Part shown: in pieces, positions 36,338 through 44,302 of the stretch
Layout: each line of letters opens with the position of its first letter
Numbering within the stretch: position 1 is the stretch's first letter
Source: Candidatus Altimarinota bacterium
GTDB taxonomy: Bacteria; Patescibacteriota; Gracilibacteria; UBA4473
Assembly (NCBI GenBank): GCA_023143095.1
Contig: JAGLIF010000011.1
Coordinates: forward strand, 1 to 64,000
Direction: 5' to 3'
Length of the DNA: 64,000 nucleotides
Notes under the pieces: generated by a model
What the model was told of the DNA's origin: nothing
The model's input: the letters and a program-made list of their open reading frames with translations, nothing else
The model's database searches: none
Position numbers and translations under genes: made by a program

Positions 36338-37630
36338 ATGATCTTCCAAATTAAAAAAACTCACCCAAAATACAGCTCTTATCGAGCCACGGGAATTCCG
36401 TGGTTGGGGGAGGTGCCGAGTGGTTGGGAAGTGAAAAAGTTGAAAAATGGATTTTCTTTTAGGAAAGGTAAAAATTCGCAGATATATACAAAAGAGTTTA
36501 TTGGAGATTCTCAGAATCAAGGTGATTATCCTGTCTATAGTGGGCAAACGGAAAATCAAGGGATTATGGGAATGGTCAATAATTATGAATATGATTTAGA
36601 AGAATCTATATTTGTTACAACCGTTGGAGCAAAAGTAATGACCCCCTTAGTTTTGTCTGGCAAATTTAGTTTGTCTCAAAATTGTGCTTTATTTTTCCCG
36701 AAATCAGAAGTTCTTCCAAAATATTTTTTCTATTATCTTTTTCCACTTTTTAAACAAATGAAGGATGACATTCCTTCTGATATGCAACCGTCATTGCGTC
36801 TAAGTGATTTAAACAAAGCAACTGCATTATTTCCTTCTCCTCAAGAACAAACCACTATCGCCCACTATCTCGATAAAAAAACAGCCATTCTCGACCAAAC
36901 TATCGAAGCGAAACAAAAACAAATAGAACTGCTCAAAGAACGACGATCAAGTTTGATTAATCGAGCGGTAACAAAAGGGATTGATGATGGTGTGGAGATG
37001 AAAGAAAGTGGCGTTGAGTGGATTGGGGAAGTGCCGAAAGGATGGGAAGTTTTACCTCTTTTTTCTAGGATAAAAGAGGGGGCTGAGAAAAATATTGGGA
37101 ACAATGAAAAAAATATTCTTTCTTTAAGCTATGGACGAATTATAAGGAGGGATGTTGAAACTAATTTTGGTTTGATTCCAGCCTCTTTTGAAACCTATCA
37201 AATTGTAAAAAATGGAGATATTATACTTCGATTAACTGACCTACAAAATGATAAAAAAAGCCTTCGAGTTGGACTTGTAACAGAAACAGGGATTATAACT
37301 TCTGCTTACGTTTGCTTGAAATCGACACATTTAATAATTTCAAGATATCTGTACGCACTCTTGCATTCGTATGATCTAGAAAAAGTATTTTATAGTTTGG
37401 GAGGAGGAGTGAGACAAACTATGAAATTTGCAGATCTCAAAAGATTACCAATTACGATTCCATCAATCCAAGAACAACAAAAAATAGTCGATTATCTTGA
37501 TTCCAAGACTCAAAAAATAGATGAAACCATAAGTCTGGTCAAAAAATCTATCACTCTTTTGCAAGAGTACAAAACCTCTCTGGTTTCCAAGGTGGTTACA
37601 GGGAAGGTTAAAGTAATCCACTCACAATGA
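36338..37630 (+). CDS. hsdS: Type I restriction enzyme specificity subunit
   Basis: HsdS recognises the DNA target for methylation and restriction. Two target-recognition domains are seen, each opening with a WIGEVPxGWEV-like segment (near residues 19-33 and 228-242 of the 430 aa). Each is followed by a conserved helical spacer (TIEAKQKQIELLKERRSSLINRAV and the parallel TLLQEYKTSLVSKVV). The ATG at 36338 is chosen: the frame opens at a GTG at 36284, whose extra residues precede the normal start. The N-terminal TGIPWLGEVPSGWE fits the usual opening. The gene is the fifth in the operon. Confidence 0.95.
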   Translation: MIFQIKKTHPKYSSYRATGIPWLGEVPSGWEVKKLKNGFSFRKGKNSQIYTKEFIGDSQNQGDYPVYSGQTENQGIMGMVNNYEYDLEESIFVTTVGAKVMTPLVLSGKFSLSQNCALFFPKSEVLPKYFFYYLFPLFKQMKDDIPSDMQPSLRLSDLNKATALFPSPQEQTTIAHYLDKKTAILDQTIEAKQKQIELLKERRSSLINRAVTKGIDDGVEMKESGVEWIGEVPKGWEVLPLFSRIKEGAEKNIGNNEKNILSLSYGRIIRRDVETNFGLIPASFETYQIVKNGDIILRLTDLQNDKKSLRVGLVTETGIITSAYVCLKSTHLIISRYLYALLHSYDLEKVFYSLGGGVRQTMKFADLKRLPITIPSIQEQQKIVDYLDSKTQKIDETISLVKKSITLLQEYKTSLVSKVVTGKVKVIHSQ

Positions 37631-37697
37631 TTCAAGGAAAAACACAGTTTTTTATTCGATATGAGCCATCTCAATCCACTTTAACCACTGAATAAAA

Positions 37698-38429
37698 ATG
37701 AGCTTCTTAACTAGCTATACACTACTATTTGAACTTCTTAATGATGAAAAAACCTATTATTCAGGAAGCGATTTTTTGAAAGTTTTAAAATCAGTTTATT
37801 CTGGAATTCCAAGCTACACTCAACTAATCAAATATAGAAGAAAAAAAGGATTAAGCACAAGCAGAAAGGATTACTACTATGATGTATTACTTGAGATGCC
37901 AGAGAAAGAAAGGTTTAAAGCTATATCAGAATTTTTAGATATTCTTGAATTGAAAAAACCAAAAGAAGTTCAACATATAAGGGAAAAGATGAATATTCAA
38001 ACAAAGATTCAATCGGGGGTTGCTCCTATTGAGATCGATAATGTTTTTCATTTTGAAGACAAACTTCAGAATATTTTGGAAAAAATAGACAAAGCTATGT
38101 CTGATAAAGATGGGAATCAAGTTTTGACTCTTAGTTATACTTTTTTAGAGGGAATATTTTCAGAGTTTCTCACGAAAAAAAATATAGATTTTTCATCAAA
38201 AGATGACTTACTAAAACTGGCTAAAAAAACTAAAAATCATATTAAAACTATCGCTCCAAATCTACCAGATCAAACACTGAATTTAATTAGTACAATCACA
38301 AATACAATAGCTCACGCAAGAAATAATTTTAGTGATTCACACTTTGCAAATGACGCAGATTTTTATTTTGCAGATTTCATTCGAGACCAACTAAATTCAA
38401 TCTCTAAATTTATCATTAAATTTATTTAA
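37698..38429 (+). CDS. Abortive-infection-like protein between hsdS and hsdR
   Basis: A 243-aa soluble protein. The C-terminal part (about 165-235), with ISTITNTIAHARNNFSDSHF, resembles the Abi-C domain shared by AbiJ-like and other anti-phage proteins (LRN..SDAHG pattern, weak match). The N-terminal part has a helical body with KYRRKKGLSTSRKDYYYDV near 48-65. It ends four bases before the hsdR start codon. The Abi-like role is inferred from the weak match and from context. Confidence 0.5.
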   Translation: MSFLTSYTLLFELLNDEKTYYSGSDFLKVLKSVYSGIPSYTQLIKYRRKKGLSTSRKDYYYDVLLEMPEKERFKAISEFLDILELKKPKEVQHIREKMNIQTKIQSGVAPIEIDNVFHFEDKLQNILEKIDKAMSDKDGNQVLTLSYTFLEGIFSEFLTKKNIDFSSKDDLLKLAKKTKNHIKTIAPNLPDQTLNLISTITNTIAHARNNFSDSHFANDADFYFADFIRDQLNSISKFIIKFI

Positions 38430-38433
38430 ACCA

Positions 38434-41370
38434 ATGAAAACAAACATTCTCGAAATCGGTTTTGAAAAATATATTGAAAAAAAGCTTCAAGACTTGCATC
38501 AATACGAAGTACGAAAGCCAAATAATTATGATAAAACTTTGTGTGTAGATCGTGAGATCGTTTTACAGTTTATCAAATCCACTCAGCCCAAAGAATGGGG
38601 GAAACTAGAAGAACATCATGGAAGTTTTGCCGAAGATAAGTTTTTTAAAAGGTTAGATCAGGAAATTAAGGCACGGGGGTTATTGGATGTTTTGCGAAAA
38701 GGAATTAAAGATAATGGATCAAGTTTTGACTTGGCGTATTTCAAACCCAATACGAATATCAATGAAGAAACCAAGACTTTGTATGAAGGGAATATTTTTA
38801 CTGTTATCAGACAGCTCAAATATAGTGTACGAAACGAAAACTCAATAGATATGGTGTTGTTTTTGAACGGACTTCCGATTTTTACCATTGAGCTAAAAAA
38901 CCAGTTTACAAATCAATCGGTTAAAAATGCTCTGAGGCAATACAAAATTGATAGAGATCCAAATGAATCACTCTTGCAATTTCAGCGTTGCCTGACTCAT
39001 TTTGCGGTGGACACAGAGGAAGTATATATGACTACAAAACTAGAAGGACTAAAAACCTATTTTTTGCCATTCAACAAAGGGTATAATATGTCCGCAGGGA
39101 ATCCTCCTGCCAAAGATAAATACAAAACAGAGTATATGTGGGAGGATATTTGGAAGCCTGATAATACCTTGGAAATTATCAGTCGGTTTTTGTGTTTACA
39201 AAAAGAAGAAAAAGTAGATGAAAAAGGACGGAAGAAAATTATTGAGACCTTTATTTTCCCTCGATATCATCAATTGGATTCGGTGCGAAGATTAGTCGCT
39301 GATACCACAGAGAATGGAGCAGGGAAAAATTATTTGATTCAGCACAGTGCAGGATCTGGAAAATCGAACTCGATTGCGTGGTTGGCTCATCGACTGGCAG
39401 ATTTACATAAAGATGGAGACAAAAAGATTTTTGATTCGGTAGTTATTATTACTGATCGTCGGGTTTTGGATAAACAGTTACAAAGCACGGTGGCTCAGTT
39501 TGAGCAAGTTCGAGGGGTGGTAAAAAAGATTGATAAACAGAGTGATCAACTTCGTAAGGCATTGGAGACTGGTGAAAAGATTATTATTACGACTTTGCAG
39601 AAGTTTCCGTTTATCGTGACAGATATGGCGGCACTTTCGGGGAAAAACTTTGCTGTAATTGTAGATGAAGCTCATTCATCACAGACAGGAGAAAGTGTGA
39701 AAAGTCTCAAGCAGGTCTTGGGGGAAAATGAACAGGAAGCCGATACCGAAACCATTGAAGACCAGATTTTGAAAGAAATGCAGTCCCGAGGACAACAAAA
39801 AAATGTCAGTTTCTTTGCTTTTACGGCTACTCCAAAGCAAAAAACTTTGGAAATGTTTGGAGAAAAGCAGTTTGACGGAACTTTTCGAGCTTTTTCAAAT
39901 TATTCAATGAAACAAGCGATTGATGAAGGGTTCATCTTGGATATTTTGAAAAACTATACGAGCTATCAGATGTATTTTAGCTTACTCAAGAAATCAATGG
40001 ATGATCCTGAGTATCAAAAAAAGAAAGTACAGAGACTGATGATTGATTATGTAGGAAAACACGATGTTACGATCAACAAAAAAGTAGAAATTATGATCGA
40101 TCACTTTTGGAAAAATATTCGATCAGAAATTGGTGGAAAAGCTAAGGCAATGATTGTAACTCGATCACGACTTCATGCCGTTCGTTATAAAAAAGCAGTT
40201 GATGAGTATTTTAAAGCCCAAAATCTACCAATGAAGTCTCTAGTGGCATTTTCTGGAATGGTGGAGGATGGGGAGCTAGAATACACGGAAAGTCAGATGA
40301 ACGGAGTACCTGAGAGTCAAACGGCAGAAAAATTTAAGGAAGATAATTATAAATTCTTGATTGTAGCAGAAAAATTTCAGACAGGATTTGATGAGCCATT
40401 ACTTACGGCAATGTATGTTGATAAAAAATTGGGGGGCGTAAATTGTGTGCAAACCTTATCTCGCCTCAATCGAACTCTACCAAATAAAGAAGAAACTTTT
40501 GTTTTGGATTTTGTAAATGAGACTGATGATATCAAGGAGGCTTTTCAGCCATATTACACAACTACGGTATTATCTGAGGCGACGGATCCAAATATTTTAC
40601 ACGATTTGCAACGAGATATTTTGAATTACAAACTTTTTGATGAACGAGAAGTGGATGATTTTTGTGGAATGTATTTTCAAGCTGTTTCACCGTCAGAATT
40701 GAATGCCTTTTTTGATAATATTATTGAGAGGTTTAATGAGTTGGATGAAGAGGAGCAAATGGAGTGTAAGAAGAAGATTAGTGATTACATAAAAAAATAT
40801 GCTTTTATTTCTCAGATTATTTCTTTTTCCGATACCAGCCTTGAGAAACTTTATATTTTCCTGCGACTCTATCGTCGAAAACTTCCGATTAATAGTGAAA
40901 CACCACCACTTGAGGTTTTAGATTCTGTAGACCTTGAATCCATTAAGATTCCAAAAGTAGGTGAAACAAATATTTCTTTGGAAAAAAAGGATGGAACACT
41001 TGATCCAATTGAAGGGTCTGGGCGTGGTAAAAATGAGGATGAAATAGAAATACTGTCTCGGATTATTAAGGATATAAATGAGCGATTTGGAACGGATTTT
41101 AGTTTGGAAGATCGAATTATATTGAATAACTTAACACAGCGTTTACTTAGTTCAAAATCACTAGTTGGAGCGATCAAACATAATCAATCAAAAGATTCAG
41201 TAAAAATAAAGTTTGATGAGGTTTTTTCAAAAGAGCTGATTTCAATGTTCAAAAGTAATTTTGATCTTTATCAGAAACTCGATTCAAATGTTGATTTAAA
41301 AGATTATGTGAATAACAAAATGTTTGATTTTATTCACCAGGCGATCCAAAAGGATTCGGAGAAAACATAA
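38434..41370 (+). CDS. hsdR: Type I restriction endonuclease, motor/nuclease subunit
   Basis: HsdR pulls and cuts DNA lacking methylation. The N-terminal nuclease domain carries the PD-(D/E)xK residues: MVLFLNGLPIFTIELKNQ with E153 and K155. The helicase-like motor has Walker A AGSGKS (306-311) and DEAH (411-414), followed by FAFTATPKQKT and the QTGFDEPLL segments typical of SF2. At 978 aa it is full length. It begins four bases after the Abi-like gene and ends the operon. Confidence 0.96.
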   Translation: MKTNILEIGFEKYIEKKLQDLHQYEVRKPNNYDKTLCVDREIVLQFIKSTQPKEWGKLEEHHGSFAEDKFFKRLDQEIKARGLLDVLRKGIKDNGSSFDLAYFKPNTNINEETKTLYEGNIFTVIRQLKYSVRNENSIDMVLFLNGLPIFTIELKNQFTNQSVKNALRQYKIDRDPNESLLQFQRCLTHFAVDTEEVYMTTKLEGLKTYFLPFNKGYNMSAGNPPAKDKYKTEYMWEDIWKPDNTLEIISRFLCLQKEEKVDEKGRKKIIETFIFPRYHQLDSVRRLVADTTENGAGKNYLIQHSAGSGKSNSIAWLAHRLADLHKDGDKKIFDSVVIITDRRVLDKQLQSTVAQFEQVRGVVKKIDKQSDQLRKALETGEKIIITTLQKFPFIVTDMAALSGKNFAVIVDEAHSSQTGESVKSLKQVLGENEQEADTETIEDQILKEMQSRGQQKNVSFFAFTATPKQKTLEMFGEKQFDGTFRAFSNYSMKQAIDEGFILDILKNYTSYQMYFSLLKKSMDDPEYQKKKVQRLMIDYVGKHDVTINKKVEIMIDHFWKNIRSEIGGKAKAMIVTRSRLHAVRYKKAVDEYFKAQNLPMKSLVAFSGMVEDGELEYTESQMNGVPESQTAEKFKEDNYKFLIVAEKFQTGFDEPLLTAMYVDKKLGGVNCVQTLSRLNRTLPNKEETFVLDFVNETDDIKEAFQPYYTTTVLSEATDPNILHDLQRDILNYKLFDEREVDDFCGMYFQAVSPSELNAFFDNIIERFNELDEEEQMECKKKISDYIKKYAFISQIISFSDTSLEKLYIFLRLYRRKLPINSETPPLEVLDSVDLESIKIPKVGETNISLEKKDGTLDPIEGSGRGKNEDEIEILSRIIKDINERFGTDFSLEDRIILNNLTQRLLSSKSLVGAIKHNQSKDSVKIKFDEVFSKELISMFKSNFDLYQKLDSNVDLKDYVNNKMFDFIHQAIQKDSEKT

Positions 41371-41604
41371 TAAAAAGATATATCAAAAGATGTATTTATT
41401 TTGCCTTATTCTTGGAGGATTTTTCGGTTACTAAGTTTCTATTAAAGATATTTTCAACAACTCAATATTTATATTTATTCAATTAAATAACTATCTTTAG
41501 ATTTTATTGATTGAATATAAATTCGTATTTCTATGTATTCATTTTTGGTAAATGGAGAATCCAGTCTGTTTTTTATGTGGATACCAGCCTGTGCAGGTAT
41601 GAAG

Positions 41605-41623
41605 ATAGTGTGAAAATATCTTT
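41605..41623 (+). repeat. 19-bp direct repeat, right copy
   Basis: An exact second copy of ATAGTGTGAAAATATCTTT (28113-28131). It follows a degenerate member of the CCTGCC...GGCAGG palindrome family. Confidence 0.6.
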
Positions 41624-41712
41624 GAATATAGATTTCAAATACATTAAAATGCTTAATTTTAGCAAACTGAAAAAACTTAGAATGATTTAAGAACCATTTT
41701 AAGTTTTCTTTT

Positions 41713-41760
41713 TGGCGGAGTGCACAGGATTTGCACCCTTCTATTTAAGCCGTTCAATCC
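41713..41760 (-). pseudogene. Degenerate tRNA 3'-end fragment
   Basis: The minus strand reads GGGTGCAAATCCTGTGCA then CTCCGCCA, like a T arm, acceptor 3' strand (GCACTCC), discriminator G and CCA. The T stem has a mismatch, and no matching acceptor 5' strand (GGAGTGC) is found within tRNA distance. It looks like a leftover tRNA 3' half, as left by element integration. Confidence 0.4.
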
Positions 41761-41841
41761 CCAAAAGACTTTTCAAGATTTAAAGTGTTATTTTATCCAA
41801 AATATTTTCCTCTATAGTGAATAGGGAGGTTATTTAAAACA

Positions 41842-41870
41842 TTGACTTTTCTATAGAAAATCTATAGAAT
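41842..41870 (+). promoter_or_regulatory. Promoter overlapping two CTATAG operator repeats
   Basis: TTGACT (41842-41847), a 17-base spacer and TAGAAT (41865-41870). Between and over them lie TTCTATAGAA (41849-41858, a perfect palindrome) and ATCTATAGAAT (41860-41870), centred 11 bases apart, or one helical turn. A further CTATAG lies at 41812-41817. This is the geometry of autoregulation by a ribbon-helix-helix antitoxin. Confidence 0.65.
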
Positions 41871-41895
41871 AAGTGTGAATAATGAATATTTAAAA

Positions 41896-42147
41896 ATGAA
41901 TTCAACTATCATGGTCCAAAAATCAGTTAAAGATATTGCTGCCCGAAAAGCAAAACAAGAAGGGCTTAGTTTGAGCGTTGTTACGCGTTTTCTTCTTCAG
42001 GGGTACGCAGAAGGGAAGTTGAATATAGGGCTTGTGTTAGGAAATAATGTTTCTATAAATAAAACTGAAATTATTGATCTTGATACATCGACTCAATCGA
42101 AAATCAATAACTCTGCTAAAAAATGGCGTAGTAAGATTAAATTATAG
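41896..42147 (+). CDS. RelB/DinJ-like antitoxin (no toxin partner seen)
   Basis: The N-terminal VQKSVKDIAARKAKQEGLSLSVVTRFLLQGYAEG (in pieces, residues 7-40) has the order of a ribbon-helix-helix antitoxin: short strand, then two helices with the GLSLS turn. It is 83 aa from ATG 41896; a GTG at 41875 would sit at the predicted transcription start. The strong promoter with operator repeats supports a self-regulated antitoxin. The region after the stop (42148-42300) holds no convincing toxin. Confidence 0.6.
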   Translation: MNSTIMVQKSVKDIAARKAKQEGLSLSVVTRFLLQGYAEGKLNIGLVLGNNVSINKTEIIDLDTSTQSKINNSAKKWRSKIKL

Positions 42148-42306
42148 AAACGCTCTTACTGCCCGTTTCACACAAGTTGTAAAGACTCCTACTTTCAAAA
42201 ATAGAAACTCAATCCATGAAAGAGTTTAGAAATTTTAAATAGGTGAAAGCTCCCAATGTCCAATCTACTATAGTGAAAATGAATCAGGTGCCATTAGTGT
42301 ATGTTT
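42148..42306. other. Gap between antitoxin-like gene and tRNA-Ser
   Basis: No gene. One frame reads NALTARFTQVVKTPTFKN before a stop and has no start codon; it could be a fragment of a lost toxin gene, but that is a guess. Confidence 0.3.
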
Positions 42307-42396
42307 TGGCGGAGAAGAGAGGATTCGAACCTCCGGTACGGTTGCCCGTACACTCCCTTAGCAGGGGAGCGCTTTCGACCACTCAGCCACTTCTCC
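42307..42396 (-). tRNA. tRNA-Ser (anticodon GCU)
   Basis: A 90-nt cloverleaf with CCA encoded and a long variable arm. The acceptor is GGAGAAG/CTTCTCC, the anticodon loop CTGCTAA (anticodon GCT) is closed by CTCCC/GGGAG, and the T arm is GAGG-TTCGAAT-CCTC. The tandem repeat array begins 56 bases upstream of its 5' end. Confidence 0.96.
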
Positions 42397-42451
42397 GTCG
42401 TCGGTGATTGCTTCGCATGTTTCGTTTCAAGCAAGCTTGAAACTTCACGAC

Positions 42452-42727
42452 TTCGCATCACCTCCTCTTCCCTTCAAAACCCTCGCTTCGCTTCGGATTT
42501 TGTGGGAGCCCTGTTTTTAAGGCAAATGCTTCGCTTACTCCGTTTTCTGCTTTGCAGAAAAACTTCGTTACTTCGCATCACCTCCTCTTCCCTTCAAAAC
42601 CCTCGCTTCGCTTCGGATTTTGTGGGAGCCCTATTTTTAGGGCAAATGCTTCGCTTACTTCGTTTTCTGCTTTGCAGAAAAGCTTCGTTACTCCGCATCA
42701 CCTCCTCTTCCCTTCAAAACCCTCGTT
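42452..42727. repeat. Tandem repeat of 119-120 bp upstream of tRNA-Ser
   Basis: Two full copies (42452-42570 and 42571-42690) and a partial third (42691-42727) share CTTCGCATCACCTCCTCTTC, then CTTCAAAACCCTCGCTTCGC, GTGGGAGCCCTG and a TTTTCTGCTTTGCAGAAAA hairpin. There are no spacers, so it is not a CRISPR array. A single copy lies upstream of tRNA-Pro at 30472. Confidence 0.85.
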
Positions 42728-42733
42728 CGGTCT

Positions 42734-44206
42734 CTATTCTTTGGTCAGTAATTTCTTGCGGAATCTCCACAAAAAACTCAAATAAATCAAAGAACAAAAG
42801 ACGATGGCGAGTATAAGATTTTGTTTGAGCGGCGTCAAAAAAATTATTCCAAATAAAACGGTGTTGATACCAAAAATGTATAAAATATTTGATAGAGATA
42901 GATAAAAAGTGAAGTGTTTCGATATCTCCCAACTCAAGAGTAAAAAGACGAGTGTTTCACAAAAGATTGTAGAAAAAGCTGCGGCTTTGATTCCGAATTT
43001 TTTGAGAAAAAGAATGTTGAGCAGAACATTGAAAATCAATGCAGTGGCGTTTACGAATAGAAGATAGCTTTGTCGGTTTTTTGAAACAAGGGAAAAGGAA
43101 AAGAGTTGGTTGAAGTATGCAAAAAATACGGTGGGAGTGAGAATGAGGAGTATTTTATCGGCTCCAAAAAAGTTTGGTTTTGATAAAAATTCTTCTGAAC
43201 TGAGAAGTAAAATAATGTCAGGGGCGAAAAAATAGACGCCAATGAGAATTGGGAGTGAAAAAATGAGGAGTTTTTCGATGCCCCAAGAAAGTGTTTTGGA
43301 AGAAGTTTTGTGACAATGTTCTTCTGCGGATATTTTTGGCAGTATGGCTTGACCAAAAAAGACGCCTAGAACGAGAAAACTTTCTAATACGCGTGCAGAG
43401 ACACCATAAATACCCACTGCACCAGCTCCTAAAATAATGGAAATGAGAATGAGATCGACACGAAGATAGAGTGTTTGTAACACTAAAGCTGCCCCGTAAG
43501 GAAGCGAAACTTTAAACACTTTTTTCCACCAATCGAAATTAAATTTAAGTTGGATTTTTATTTCTCGAGAAACGAAAAAATAAACGAGTAAACAAAAAAT
43601 TAAGTTGGAAATAACACCTGCCCAAAGAAATAGAAAGAAAAGTGTTTCGGGTGCTTTTATACCACTCCATAAAAAACTGATCAAAAAAATGAGAATCGCC
43701 AGAACTATTTTTCCAATGACTAGACTGCCAGAAAAAAAATGAATCTTCATTCGCGCTTGGAGAATTGAACTCAATGTGCCTGCCACGATGGTCAGTGCCA
43801 TAGAAAGTCCTGTTATCCAGATTCCCAGTTTTACAGCTAAAGAGAAAGAGGGGATGAATTGAGCAGTGATACCTGCAAAAAGTGTGGCACCTAAAATCAG
43901 AAGGAGGCGCATTGATAATATGTTTCCCAAAATAAACTTGGTGTTTTCTTCTGGAGAAAGGAGAGCTTCGCCTGTTTTTTGTTTTTGTTCAAACTTAGAA
44001 ATTTCTCTTACTGCAATGGCGAAAAGTCCTGCGTCAGCTAATATTCCAAAAAAAGCGAGAAATTCATAGGTGGTGACATAGTTTCCATAAAAGGTTGTTC
44101 CAAATCCTGATATGATTTTGACAACCACGAAAGCGACTAATACGGTTAAAAGTTTGCCGAAAAATTGGGCGAACGCGTTTTTTAGGACTTTATTATTCAT
44201 GGACAT
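42734..44206 (-). CDS. Polysaccharide flippase (PST/MATE-like)
   Basis: A 490-aa membrane protein with about 12-14 hydrophobic segments and few charged loops, the pattern of Wzx/PST-type flippases that move lipid-linked sugar repeat units across the inner membrane. The opening NNKVLKNAFAQFFGKLLTVLVAFVV and the internal YGAALVLQTLYLRVDLILISI segment fit the PST group. The gene ends seven bases after the tandem repeat array. MurJ cannot be excluded, but the sequence is closer to polysaccharide flippases. The ATG is at 44206. Confidence 0.85.
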   Translation of the reverse strand: MSMNNKVLKNAFAQFFGKLLTVLVAFVVVKIISGFGTTFYGNYVTTYEFLAFFGILADAGLFAIAVREISKFEQKQKTGEALLSPEENTKFILGNILSMRLLLILGATLFAGITAQFIPSFSLAVKLGIWITGLSMALTIVAGTLSSILQARMKIHFFSGSLVIGKIVLAILIFLISFLWSGIKAPETLFFLFLWAGVISNLIFCLLVYFFVSREIKIQLKFNFDWWKKVFKVSLPYGAALVLQTLYLRVDLILISIILGAGAVGIYGVSARVLESFLVLGVFFGQAILPKISAEEHCHKTSSKTLSWGIEKLLIFSLPILIGVYFFAPDIILLLSSEEFLSKPNFFGADKILLILTPTVFFAYFNQLFSFSLVSKNRQSYLLFVNATALIFNVLLNILFLKKFGIKAAAFSTIFCETLVFLLLSWEISKHFTFYLSLSNILYIFGINTVLFGIIFLTPLKQNLILAIVFCSLIYLSFLWRFRKKLLTKE

Positions 44207-44302
44207 CAGGGGTATTGTAGTTGAAAATTAAAAATTTACTCAGAGTTTTCTTTGTTTTTTTCGAAAAATATTTATATTTTAAAGTAACATAAACATTTAT
44301 TT

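Larger units (their letters stand above)
41371..41841. other. Gap after the R-M operon with repeat and tRNA-like remnant
   Basis: No protein gene. It holds an ATACCAGCCTGTGCAGGTAT palindrome (41581-41600), the right copy of the 19-bp direct repeat (41605-41623), a tRNA-like 3' fragment (41713-41760) and AT-rich sequence. I see no terminator with a clear stem after hsdR. Confidence 0.5.

Noticed and set aside
42452-42727. Possible CRISPR array
   Set aside because: The repeats are 119-120 bp in direct contact with no unique spacers, and no cas genes are present.
42301-42816. 171-aa frame over tRNA-Ser and the tandem repeats
   Set aside because: The start lies antisense to tRNA-Ser and the rest is translated tandem repeat, which explains its internal repetition.
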